IMG/VR virus record: IMGVR_UViG_3300010354_000874 | Coordinates: 1 to 20,466 of that record | Source of the DNA: a virus | Reading direction: 5' to 3' (one strand) | Length of the DNA stretch: 20,466 nucleotides | Shown: in pieces, positions 6,435-12,029 of the stretch | Layout: each line of letters starts with the position of its first letter | How positions within the stretch are numbered: the stretch's first letter is position 1 | Notes under the pieces: model-generated | Told to the model about the DNA's origin: nothing | The model's database searches: none | Seen by the model: the letters and a program-made list of their open reading frames with translations, nothing else | Translations under genes and position numbers: made by a program

Positions 6435-8951
6435 TTATCCCGGAGGCATGCCAGCACCTTGTACAGGACTAGCAGATACCATGGAATCCATACTTCCAGC
6501 TATGCGCGACAACAAACCCACCATGACCTCATTTAACTCTTTGATGGATATCCAAGTTCTTTTAACGTCGGTTTGCCAGTTTTCTGCTCCATATTCAGCT
6601 GGAGTTACAGCACTGGCTCGGGGTTGACTGGCAAGTGCCAACAATCTCTGTACGCTGGACAAATCGCCAGCAGCAGGCAAGCTCACAGCACTGATAAGCT
6701 CGCGATATCCTGTGCTGAAATCTCTCAAAGCTTGGCCAGTTTCTGTGTATTGCACGTTAAGGCCCTGACGGTTTGCCAACATGTTGTCGATTTGCTCAAG
6801 AACACTCATTTGACCAGCAGCTTGTTCGGGATTTCGTTGCCCTCCAGCACCTGCTCGTGCAGCAATATCTGCAGGACTTGATCCTAATAGACCAAAGCTC
6901 AAACCGCTTAAGGCGCTGCTACCAGCATTCAGGAGTTTTCCACCAAAACCTGCACTGGGATCGGCAGTAAAACCTTGAAACGCATCAAATAAACTCATGC
7001 CTATTGCCAAGGGGCCAAACGCACGACCCAGCAATCTTCCTGCCCCGCCCAACATGCTGCCCAATCTGCCTCCTCGTCCAGCTGCTCCTGCTGGTCCACC
7101 ACCGCCCCCCATTCCCGGGATACCCGGTGCTGCACTAGGTAAACCGGCTGGTCCTACAATAGACACAAACAAAGGATCGCTTGCAGTCATACCTTTATCC
7201 ATGCCGGGAATAAGTGGTGCCTCACTGGGAATACCTTTGCGACCAAAACGCGACCGCACACCACCAATAAGCGAGCGTGTTCCACGATATGCGAGATACC
7301 CTGCTGTGGCCATACCGGCCATGCCTAGTAAACCTCCCGCCCCACTAGTCGCATCAGGACCACTTTTGGTAGGTAGTAAGCTAGCTATTAAACCTGTTTT
7401 GTCTTTGTCTGCTGTAGGAAGAAAAGAAGTAATAAACTGGTTAACACGCAGCATGACATCTGCTAGTCCACCAACCGCTGTTGATACTATTTTCAAAACT
7501 GGAGTAAGTCCCTCAGCTAGGCTTGTATAAACTCGTGTTAATTCGTTATTGAACTGGTTCATGCTGCTTTCATATTCAGTCATGATGCCTTTGCGACGTT
7601 GAAGCTCCTCTTTTTCCATCCTATCTTGATCTTCGTAACGCTTCTTTATAATGGCATAACTAACACCAGTTTCCCTTTCTTCTTTAAGAATGCGTTCGTG
7701 ACGATCTTTTTCTTGTTGTGCTACTCTTTCGGCATTTTGTATTAAATCTCCTAAAACACCAGCAACTTCTGGCATGGCAGCTAAAAGCTGCTGCCTAAGA
7801 GCCTTGGGCGCTCCCACTAGTGTCTTGGCAAAATCATTCAAGGCTTCATCAGTCATTTTGCCATCTTTTTGGAACGATTCAGCCAGATTCTGGAAACTGT
7901 TACCAAGTCCAGGAACTGTTGCAACAAGTTTAAGCATGCTGTCATCTAGCAGGCCAAAAGTCCCACCACCGGCAATATACTTTTGGATGTTGTCATACAG
8001 TAACTTGCCGCCAGCTTGTCCAAACTTTGCAAGTTGAGCGCTGGCATTAACAAAGTTTTCTCTGGCCTTGTCAGTCATTGTACTCAGTAACAAAAACGAT
8101 CCACCAGTCTTGGTAAGACTGCCAACAAAATCCAAGAGAGATTTTCTTGACATACCTGTTGCTTCACTGGCTTTGGTAATCTCGCCAATGAACCTTCTGC
8201 TGCTTCCAACTAACTGATCATTAGTCAAACTTGCAGTAATACCCGACTGTTGATAGATTTCTGCTGTTTGCAGGAATGTTTCGGCATTTTCCTGCAAACT
8301 CATGATAAATTCGCCACCACTAGATGTGGCTTTTTGGAAACTTTCTATTAATCGGGGAACACCACGACCACTAAGAGCTGCTATAGTTGTGCTGTTTTTG
8401 GTCATCAAACTGCCAAAATCTTGCAAAGTCATACCAGCTAGACTGCTGCTGGTGATTAAACCCTGTAGGCCTCCTTCCAGTCTCACCCCACTGCCATATA
8501 TATCTGTGAAAATTTTGTCCACTTCAAACATTTTGTCCACAGCCATTTTGGCAAGGCTCAAACCTAGGGAAAATTTATTCAAATATGTAATTGTTTTTTG
8601 CCATTCAGGAGCAGTTGAACTCAACTGCTGACTTAGTCCTTTACTAGCTTGACTTAGTTGTCCAAAAACTGATCCTCCGGGTCCTAGTCCTGTAGTCAAA
8701 ACTTGACTTATAGCCCCTTTGAGTTGCCAGGGCATTTTCTCAAATTTTTCAGAGAGCGTTTTTTGACCTTTATTGCCTTCCTCTGTGGCTTTGGTCTGAA
8801 CTTTAGTGGCTTGAGTTTGTTCCTCAGTTGCCTCACGCCATCTTTTCGGCAGGGCATTAAAGATTTTGTTTAAGGTAGAATCCTTGGCCCAGGAGTCATC
8901 CCCCATTTTTACATATAGTGGCTTATCTTGCCCACCTAAAGTTCCTGACAT
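6435..8951 (-). CDS. Probable tail tape-measure / baseplate hub protein (gp29-like)
   Basis: An 838-residue protein with tape-measure features. Residues about 40-75 are a charged, Gln/Glu/Lys-rich helix; the next 400 residues are mainly helical. Residues about 420-480 are strongly charged coiled coil (EKDRHERILKEERE...). There is then a hydrophobic Gly/Ala region (GLLGMAGMATAGYLAYRG) followed by Gly/Pro-rich linkers (PGMGGGGGPAGAAGRGG). A hydrophobic stretch inside a long helical tail protein suits a tape measure, which sets tail length and can enter the host membrane during DNA delivery. Its neighbour across the divergent promoters is a gp26-like hub gene, and gp29 plays the tape-measure role in T4. 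No diagnostic motif is visible and it is longer than T4 gp29. The ATG at 8951 has only a weak AGG about 14 bases away. Confidence 0.5.
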   Translation of the reverse strand: MSGTLGGQDKPLYVKMGDDSWAKDSTLNKIFNALPKRWREATEEQTQATKVQTKATEEGNKGQKTLSEKFEKMPWQLKGAISQVLTTGLGPGGSVFGQLSQASKGLSQQLSSTAPEWQKTITYLNKFSLGLSLAKMAVDKMFEVDKIFTDIYGSGVRLEGGLQGLITSSSLAGMTLQDFGSLMTKNSTTIAALSGRGVPRLIESFQKATSSGGEFIMSLQENAETFLQTAEIYQQSGITASLTNDQLVGSSRRFIGEITKASEATGMSRKSLLDFVGSLTKTGGSFLLLSTMTDKARENFVNASAQLAKFGQAGGKLLYDNIQKYIAGGGTFGLLDDSMLKLVATVPGLGNSFQNLAESFQKDGKMTDEALNDFAKTLVGAPKALRQQLLAAMPEVAGVLGDLIQNAERVAQQEKDRHERILKEERETGVSYAIIKKRYEDQDRMEKEELQRRKGIMTEYESSMNQFNNELTRVYTSLAEGLTPVLKIVSTAVGGLADVMLRVNQFITSFLPTADKDKTGLIASLLPTKSGPDATSGAGGLLGMAGMATAGYLAYRGTRSLIGGVRSRFGRKGIPSEAPLIPGMDKGMTASDPLFVSIVGPAGLPSAAPGIPGMGGGGGPAGAAGRGGRLGSMLGGAGRLLGRAFGPLAIGMSLFDAFQGFTADPSAGFGGKLLNAGSSALSGLSFGLLGSSPADIAARAGAGGQRNPEQAAGQMSVLEQIDNMLANRQGLNVQYTETGQALRDFSTGYRELISAVSLPAAGDLSSVQRLLALASQPRASAVTPAEYGAENWQTDVKRTWISIKELNEVMVGLLSRIAGSMDSMVSASPVQGAGMPPG

Positions 8952-8977
8952 TTTATAGATCTACCTAGTTTCAGCAT

Positions 8978-8987
8978 GATAAATATT
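8978..8987 (+). promoter_or_regulatory. Late-type promoter element for the gp26-like gene
   Basis: The plus strand reads GATAAATATT, 28 bases before the preferred start at 9015. It forms the left arm of a near-perfect palindrome with the minus-strand element at 8991-9000. The two elements face each other, three bases apart. Confidence 0.6.
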
Positions 8988-8990
8988 TTT

Positions 8991-9000
8991 AATATTTATG
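8991..9000 (-). promoter_or_regulatory. Late-type promoter element for the tape-measure-like gene
   Basis: The minus strand reads CATAAATATT, 40 bases upstream of the start at 8951. It is the mirror partner of the plus-strand element at 8978-8987. Transcripts from the two would overlap at their 5' ends. Confidence 0.6.
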
Positions 9001-9014
9001 GATGCTTTTCCCTT

Positions 9015-9863
9015 ATGAATCCCCTGCAACCTTACTTTAGAAAACCACAAGTGTATATAACATTGCCCAGTCAAGGGCGGTGGTATAAACCACAGGACAT
9101 TACTTTAACAGCAGACAATGAACTTGCCATATATGGCATGACTGCCCGAGACGATGTTTTGCTTAATACCCCGGACGCCATGCTGAACGGTGAAGCACTG
9201 AAAAAAGTCATTGCCAACTGTGTTCCTGACGTACATAACATCAATGCCCTGGTGACCCCCGACTTGGAAGCTATTTTTCTGGGCATGAAAGTAGCAAGTG
9301 GCGATGGCACCATGGAAATCAACAGAGTTTGCCCACAATGTGGCAATGAATGTAGCTGGGACTTGCAATGCCAGCCTATTTTAGACGGTCAAACCATGAT
9401 TGACCATCAAGACGGTTGTGTAATATTAGATCAAACACTGGAAGTGCATGTGAAACCCTATGATTTCCGGCAACGCGGCATTTTTATACAGCGCGAATAT
9501 CATGAAGAACGTGCCATACGTCAGTGGGAAACTTTAAATCCCGAAAGCAACGATTTACAAAAAGCACAAGTCATGGCACAAGCAGTGGATAATATTGCAC
9601 AACTAACTGTGGCTTTGGTTAGTGCCAGCATATCGCATATTAAAATCCTGGATTCGGGTGAGACAGTTGATAATCCTGAATATATCACAGAATGGTTGCA
9701 GTCAGCGTCACGAGCACAAGCAGAAGCAATCATTTCCGCAGTGGATCAACTTAACAAATGCGGTCCCAATAAAAATCTCGACGTGGAATGTAACAAATGC
9801 AATCACATGTGGCAGGAAACTGTGAGTTATGATCCCATAAGTTTTTTCGTCAAACGCTCCTAA
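9015..9863 (+). CDS. 26: Baseplate hub protein with zinc ribbon (gp26-like)
   Basis: A 282-residue protein of the T4-like baseplate gp26 type. Residues near the N-terminus (FRKPQVYITLPSQGRWY) and LAIYGMTARDDVLLNTPDAMLNGEAL follow the usual family pattern, as does the Ala-Leu-Val-x-Pro-Asp-Leu-Glu region. Four cysteines in two pairs, CPQC (around residue 99) and CNKC (around residue 261), with a third CxW region between, suggest a structural zinc site. It probably helps assemble the central hub of the baseplate. The first in-frame ATG at 8976 overlaps the late promoter element, so the ATG at 9015 is preferred, though its ribosome site is weak. The last codons include T TTT TTC, a predicted -1 frameshift site; a shift gives a product of about 355 residues by joining the downstream frame. 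Confidence 0.7.
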   Translation: MNPLQPYFRKPQVYITLPSQGRWYKPQDITLTADNELAIYGMTARDDVLLNTPDAMLNGEALKKVIANCVPDVHNINALVTPDLEAIFLGMKVASGDGTMEINRVCPQCGNECSWDLQCQPILDGQTMIDHQDGCVILDQTLEVHVKPYDFRQRGIFIQREYHEERAIRQWETLNPESNDLQKAQVMAQAVDNIAQLTVALVSASISHIKILDSGETVDNPEYITEWLQSASRAQAEAIISAVDQLNKCGPNKNLDVECNKCNHMWQETVSYDPISFFVKRS

Positions 9864-9900
9864 GCTGTGATCCAGAGCTGATCCAGGAAATGCTTGGGGG
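9842..9900 (+). promoter_or_regulatory. Predicted programmed -1 frameshift site
   Basis: The slippery heptamer T TTT TTC occupies 9842-9848 in the zero frame (codons AGT TTT TTC). Eight bases later, CTCCTAAGC (9857-9865) can pair with GCTTGGGGG (9892-9900) to form a 9-bp stem, two pairs being G-U, around a 26-base loop. The zero frame stops at 9861-9863. In the -1 frame there is a TGA shortly upstream of the heptamer and then none until 10079-10081, so only the short overlap containing the heptamer allows a shift. Spacing and geometry match known -1 sites. Frameshifting itself is not shown. Confidence 0.7.
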
Positions 9901-10081
9901 CATGAACAAAAACGTAACTACCATTGAACGAGACATTGCCAGTTTGGTTTATTACATGAACGGCGGATTGAATTACAACGATGCTTGGTTGTTGACTGCC
10001 AATCAACGGCGAACTATGATTAAAGTAATTGAAGATCATTATAAAGCCATGAATCCCAATAAGAACTCAGGAAGCATGTAA
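9890..10081 (+). CDS. Short -1-frame ORF, probable C-terminal extension of the gp26-like protein
   Basis: Sixty-three codons from ATG 9890, in the -1 frame relative to the gp26-like gene. The frame is open upstream through the slippery site, and the sequence just before the ATG (RQTLLSCDPELIQE) reads as natural protein that continues into MLGGMNKNVTTIERDIASL, so the ATG may be internal. The segment is helical with a conserved-looking YYMNGGLNYNDAWLLTANQRR. AGGA lies only a few bases from the ATG, too close for a good ribosome site, and a second ATG at 9902 also lacks good spacing. In tail assembly chaperone pairs of other phages a short C-terminal extension is made this way; here the parent is a baseplate protein. 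It could instead be a separate coupled gene. Two terminator hairpins follow. Confidence 0.6.
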   Translation: MLGGMNKNVTTIERDIASLVYYMNGGLNYNDAWLLTANQRRTMIKVIEDHYKAMNPNKNSGSM

Positions 10082-10110
10082 TGGGCTTTACAACCAGGTT
10101 TAAGGATTTA

Positions 10111-10176
10111 AGTGGTTGTGACAAGCACAACCACTGAATAATAACATGCTGACGCATGTTATTATTCTTGTTTTTT
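10111..10176 (+). terminator. Two tandem hairpins with T-tract after the gp26 unit
   Basis: The first hairpin pairs AGTGGTTGTG (10111-10120) with CACAACCACT (10126-10135), 10 bp with a five-base loop. The second pairs GAATAATAACATG (10136-10148) with CATGTTATTATTC (10155-10167), 13 bp with a six-base loop, followed by TTGTTTTTT. Only the plus strand has the T-tract after the stems, so this ends the transcript of the gp26-like gene. Confidence 0.88.
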
Positions 10177-10179
10177 ATA

Positions 10180-10470
10180 ATCAATAATGATGAGTTTAAC
10201 AAGCACTCATGTAGATTGTGATGCCATGATTTTCCCGACCCGGAAAAATCATGGGTCGCAGAGCATCATGTGAGTTGCTCAGCCATGCTGAATACATCTT
10301 TGCTCTGTCCCAGAGCAGCGGGCGGCGTGCCTAATTCCCTGCTTGAAGATGCGGATTTTGATTGTTGCCAATCCACGCGGTTATGGTTGTCCAAGCTGTT
10401 GTTGTTGATATTCAGCCACCAACAACAACATCACAGATGAGGTGTCCCTCAGAGCTGTGATCCTTTTTAC
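10180..10470 (+). ncRNA. Candidate structured noncoding RNA between two terminators
   Basis: This stretch has no convincing gene but contains several strong inverted repeats. They are ATGAGT/ACTCAT (10190-10210); a long arm pairing 10224-10235 with 10242-10254 with one bulged A, enclosed by TGATGC/GCATCA; TGCTCTG/CAGAGCA (10301-10317); GATTG/CAATC (10360-10373); an 11-bp TGTTGTTGTTG/CAACAACAACA (10397-10430); and a terminal hairpin (10430-10461) followed by a T-tract. It starts just after one plus-strand terminator and ends with another, which suggests an independent RNA of about 290 bases. TATAAT at 10176-10181 could be a -10 box, but no -35 is visible. No known RNA family is recognised. It might equally be an extended untranslated region. 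Confidence 0.4.
10430..10468 (+). terminator. Rho-independent terminator at the end of the structured region
   Basis: ATCACAG (10430-10436) pairs with CTGTGAT (10455-10461). Inside it, TGAGG pairs with CCTCA around a TGTC loop, with an asymmetric internal loop between the two helices. CCTTTTTAC follows directly on the plus strand. No gene ends just before it, so it probably ends a noncoding transcript. Confidence 0.65.
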
Positions 10471-10521
10471 TTTACTTTTCCTGGCCAAGGTGTATCTAAG
10501 CTATTATCCTTGGAGTGCAGT

Positions 10522-10695
10522 ATGATATTTCTATCCTTGGGCACTAACGAACTTACTTCGTCACTGATATTGCCAGTATGTGGACTTGTTTATCTAATAA
10601 TGTGCCTGGTGGGTGCCTGTAAGGTTATTGTCTACCAGGAGCAATCTTTCTGGATTGCTCCCAGGGAATTTTTTTATTTACGTCTCGGTATTTGA
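10522..10695 (+). CDS. Possible small membrane protein (57 residues)
   Basis: ATG at 10522 is preceded by GGAG with a six-base spacer. The product has one strongly hydrophobic segment (residues about 14-37, SLILPVCGLVYLIMCLVGAC) flanked by polar residues, consistent with a single membrane helix. The last 71 bases overlap, on the opposite strand, the 3' end of the unknown gene ending at 10625. CCAAGG (10485-10490) and CCTTGG (10508-10513) could pair and cover part of the ribosome site. There is no recognisable family, and a hairpin at 10638-10661 lies inside the frame. It could be chance, though the spacing of the ribosome site favours translation. Confidence 0.33.
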   Translation: MIFLSLGTNELTSSLILPVCGLVYLIMCLVGACKVIVYQEQSFWIAPREFFYLRLGI

Positions 10696-11437
10696 TTAGA
10701 TATCTGTCTCGAGTGGTTCTCAAAGAGATTTGTAGATTTTCATTTTGTGTGAGATCAGGATCTATTTGACTGACAACCAAAATGTCCCAACGTGACTCTT
10801 GAATGTTTTGTTCTGTCAAAAGCAGGGGTTCGCGGCAATAGGGAATGGTTATTTCCGATCTATTTTCCAGGGCATTGTAGGTAACTTTCACCAAACTGCG
10901 TGGGATTTGCACATGGCGCTTGCTGGTCCATTCATGCTGCGGCAGCGTTTGCACAGGAGTTCTGAGTTCTTCGGTTTTTTGCGCAGCATGAAGAATGTCC
11001 GCCTGGTGACAGATTTGATTTAGTATTTCTTCTGCCATGTTGCGACGAACATCAGGATGTAAATGGCAGGTGGTTGCCAAAATGTTCATGACACTTTCCA
11101 TCCCGGAACTCATGATCCAGTTGTTTTTGTTATCAAATGCCACATGCCAACAACCGGCAATTTGTTCGGGCCAAGTTGCACGTGGCTGAGCTTTGAGCTT
11201 GTGGCTGTTCACACTGAACTGTGCGGCAAACAACCAAAGTTGTCTTTGATTATTAGACACATGCACAAAATCTTCAGGAAACGCACGCATGCGTGTTCCC
11301 AGCATTTGGCTCAACACTTGATAGTAAGCCAACTCGTTCTTGATAAAATGCGTAAGTGTACGTGCTTGGCCCGCTGAAACTGAAAGTTCAAAAGTTTTTT
11401 GCCAAGTGTTGCTGCGATTATATGCTGAATGACTCAT
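10625..11437 (-). CDS. Protein of unknown function, early-type promoter
   Basis: A 270-residue soluble protein I do not recognise. The N-terminal half is helical, with a patterned segment ARTLTHFIKNELAYYQVLSQML and then VHVSNNQRQLWLFAAQF; the C-terminal half is strand-rich (ITIPYCREPLLL, WDILVVSQID, YLIKYRDV) and ends with a basic tail. There is no signal peptide or membrane segment. An ATG at 11500 is also in frame, but it lies upstream of a sigma70-like promoter, and the ATG at 11461 falls within its -10 box; the start at 11437, with AGGA about 12 bases upstream and a leader of about 16 bases, is therefore preferred. It stands alone and is divergent from the nuclease gene. The promoter suggests early expression, as for host-takeover or DNA-metabolism genes. 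Confidence 0.7.
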   Translation of the reverse strand: MSHSAYNRSNTWQKTFELSVSAGQARTLTHFIKNELAYYQVLSQMLGTRMRAFPEDFVHVSNNQRQLWLFAAQFSVNSHKLKAQPRATWPEQIAGCWHVAFDNKNNWIMSSGMESVMNILATTCHLHPDVRRNMAEEILNQICHQADILHAAQKTEELRTPVQTLPQHEWTSKRHVQIPRSLVKVTYNALENRSEITIPYCREPLLLTEQNIQESRWDILVVSQIDPDLTQNENLQISLRTTRDRYLIKYRDVNKKIPWEQSRKIAPGRQ

Positions 11438-11459
11438 GATTATTGCTATTCCTGTAGTC

Positions 11460-11488
11460 ATTATTGTATGTTCTGAATAGTTTGTCAA
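11460..11488 (-). promoter_or_regulatory. Sigma70-type promoter for the unknown gene
   Basis: The minus strand has TTGACA (11488-11483), a 17-base spacer, and AATAAT (11465-11460): a perfect -35 and five of six -10 matches. Transcription would start near 11453 and give a short leader before the ATG at 11437. Confidence 0.7.
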
Positions 11489-11516
11489 CACACATGACAA
11501 TGTTTAGGTGAAAAAA

Positions 11517-12029
11517 ATGCCCAGTGCAGGTAAAAATAAAGGTAACACAGGCGAACGTATGATTGCCAGTTTTCTAACTGAGTTATACCAGGCTAAATTT
11601 ATAAGGGTTCCCAACAGCGGTGCGTTCTTGGGAGGTGCCAACAATCACAGACAACAACTCATGGATTCTGGCCAAATAGCCAGCTTCCGGGCTGATATTA
11701 TTCCTCCCAGCCACATGAGAGGATTGGTTATTGAAAGTAAGTTTTACAGTGAGTTTCCTTTTCACAAACTGGTTAAAAATGAAAAGATACCCCTCCTAGA
11801 TGGCTGGATAAAACAACTGGAAGAAAATATAACAGCAACAGATTTCAGTGTGGTTGTTTTCAGAATCAACAGGCAGGGCAGCTTTGCAGTGTTTGATAAA
11901 AAATGGCTGCCGCGCCTGCATGTGGAAAATCACGCCTGTTACAACCGTTATGTAATAACAGAATTTCAGTCATTGTTTGAGAACAACCGAGATGTTATTG
12001 CGGAAATAGCAAAAACTCAGGGCTCATAA
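11517..12029 (+). CDS. PD-(D/E)XK nuclease, possibly Holliday-junction resolvase-like
   Basis: A 170-residue protein with the core of a PD-(D/E)XK nuclease. Glu13 in NTGERMIASFL is the usual N-terminal helix acid, Asp60 (FRADIIPP) is the metal-binding Asp, and Glu73/Lys75 in VIESKFY are the E-x-K catalytic pair. RecB-like and resolvase-like phage nucleases share this layout, so it may act on branched or damaged DNA along with the recombination nuclease gp46/gp47 encoded next to it. It is unrelated to T4 endonuclease VII, the usual T4 resolvase. The ATG at 11517 with AGGTG six bases upstream is preferred over GTG at 11508, which is part of that ribosome site. The 3' end overlaps the convergent gp46 gene by 13 bases. 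The substrate is unknown. Confidence 0.72.
   Translation: MPSAGKNKGNTGERMIASFLTELYQAKFIRVPNSGAFLGGANNHRQQLMDSGQIASFRADIIPPSHMRGLVIESKFYSEFPFHKLVKNEKIPLLDGWIKQLEENITATDFSVVVFRINRQGSFAVFDKKWLPRLHVENHACYNRYVITEFQSLFENNRDVIAEIAKTQGS

Noticed and set aside
6997-7530. Long plus-strand frame opposite the tape-measure-like gene
   Set aside because: It is the complement of Gly/Pro-rich coding sequence; its Pro-rich product and lack of a ribosome site mark it as a shadow.
8976-9014. Earlier ATG for the gp26-like gene
   Set aside because: It would lie on the late promoter element itself, and the added 13 residues do not fit the family; ATG 9015 is preferred.
10020-10202. 60-codon minus-strand frame
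   Set aside because: It covers the two tandem terminator hairpins and part of the plus-strand short ORF, has no ribosome site and no protein-like pattern.
10225-10258. H-type pseudoknot (CGACC in the loop with GGTCG after the stem)
   Set aside because: Both helices at full length would leave no bases to span an 11-12 bp stem, so they can only be alternatives or a partly opened form.
10180-10624. tRNA gene in the noncoding region
   Set aside because: No cloverleaf with a T-arm GTTC-type loop and seven-bp acceptor stem could be built.
10638-10675. Third plus-strand terminator (GGAGCAATC/GATTGCTCC then T-tract)
   Set aside because: The T-tract starts seven bases after the stem, and on the other strand the repeat is coding sequence at the end of the unknown gene; kept only as doubtful.
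11443-11472. Promoter for the nuclease gene (TTGCTA, 18 bases, TATGTT)
   Set aside because: Both boxes match only four of six positions, too weak to report.
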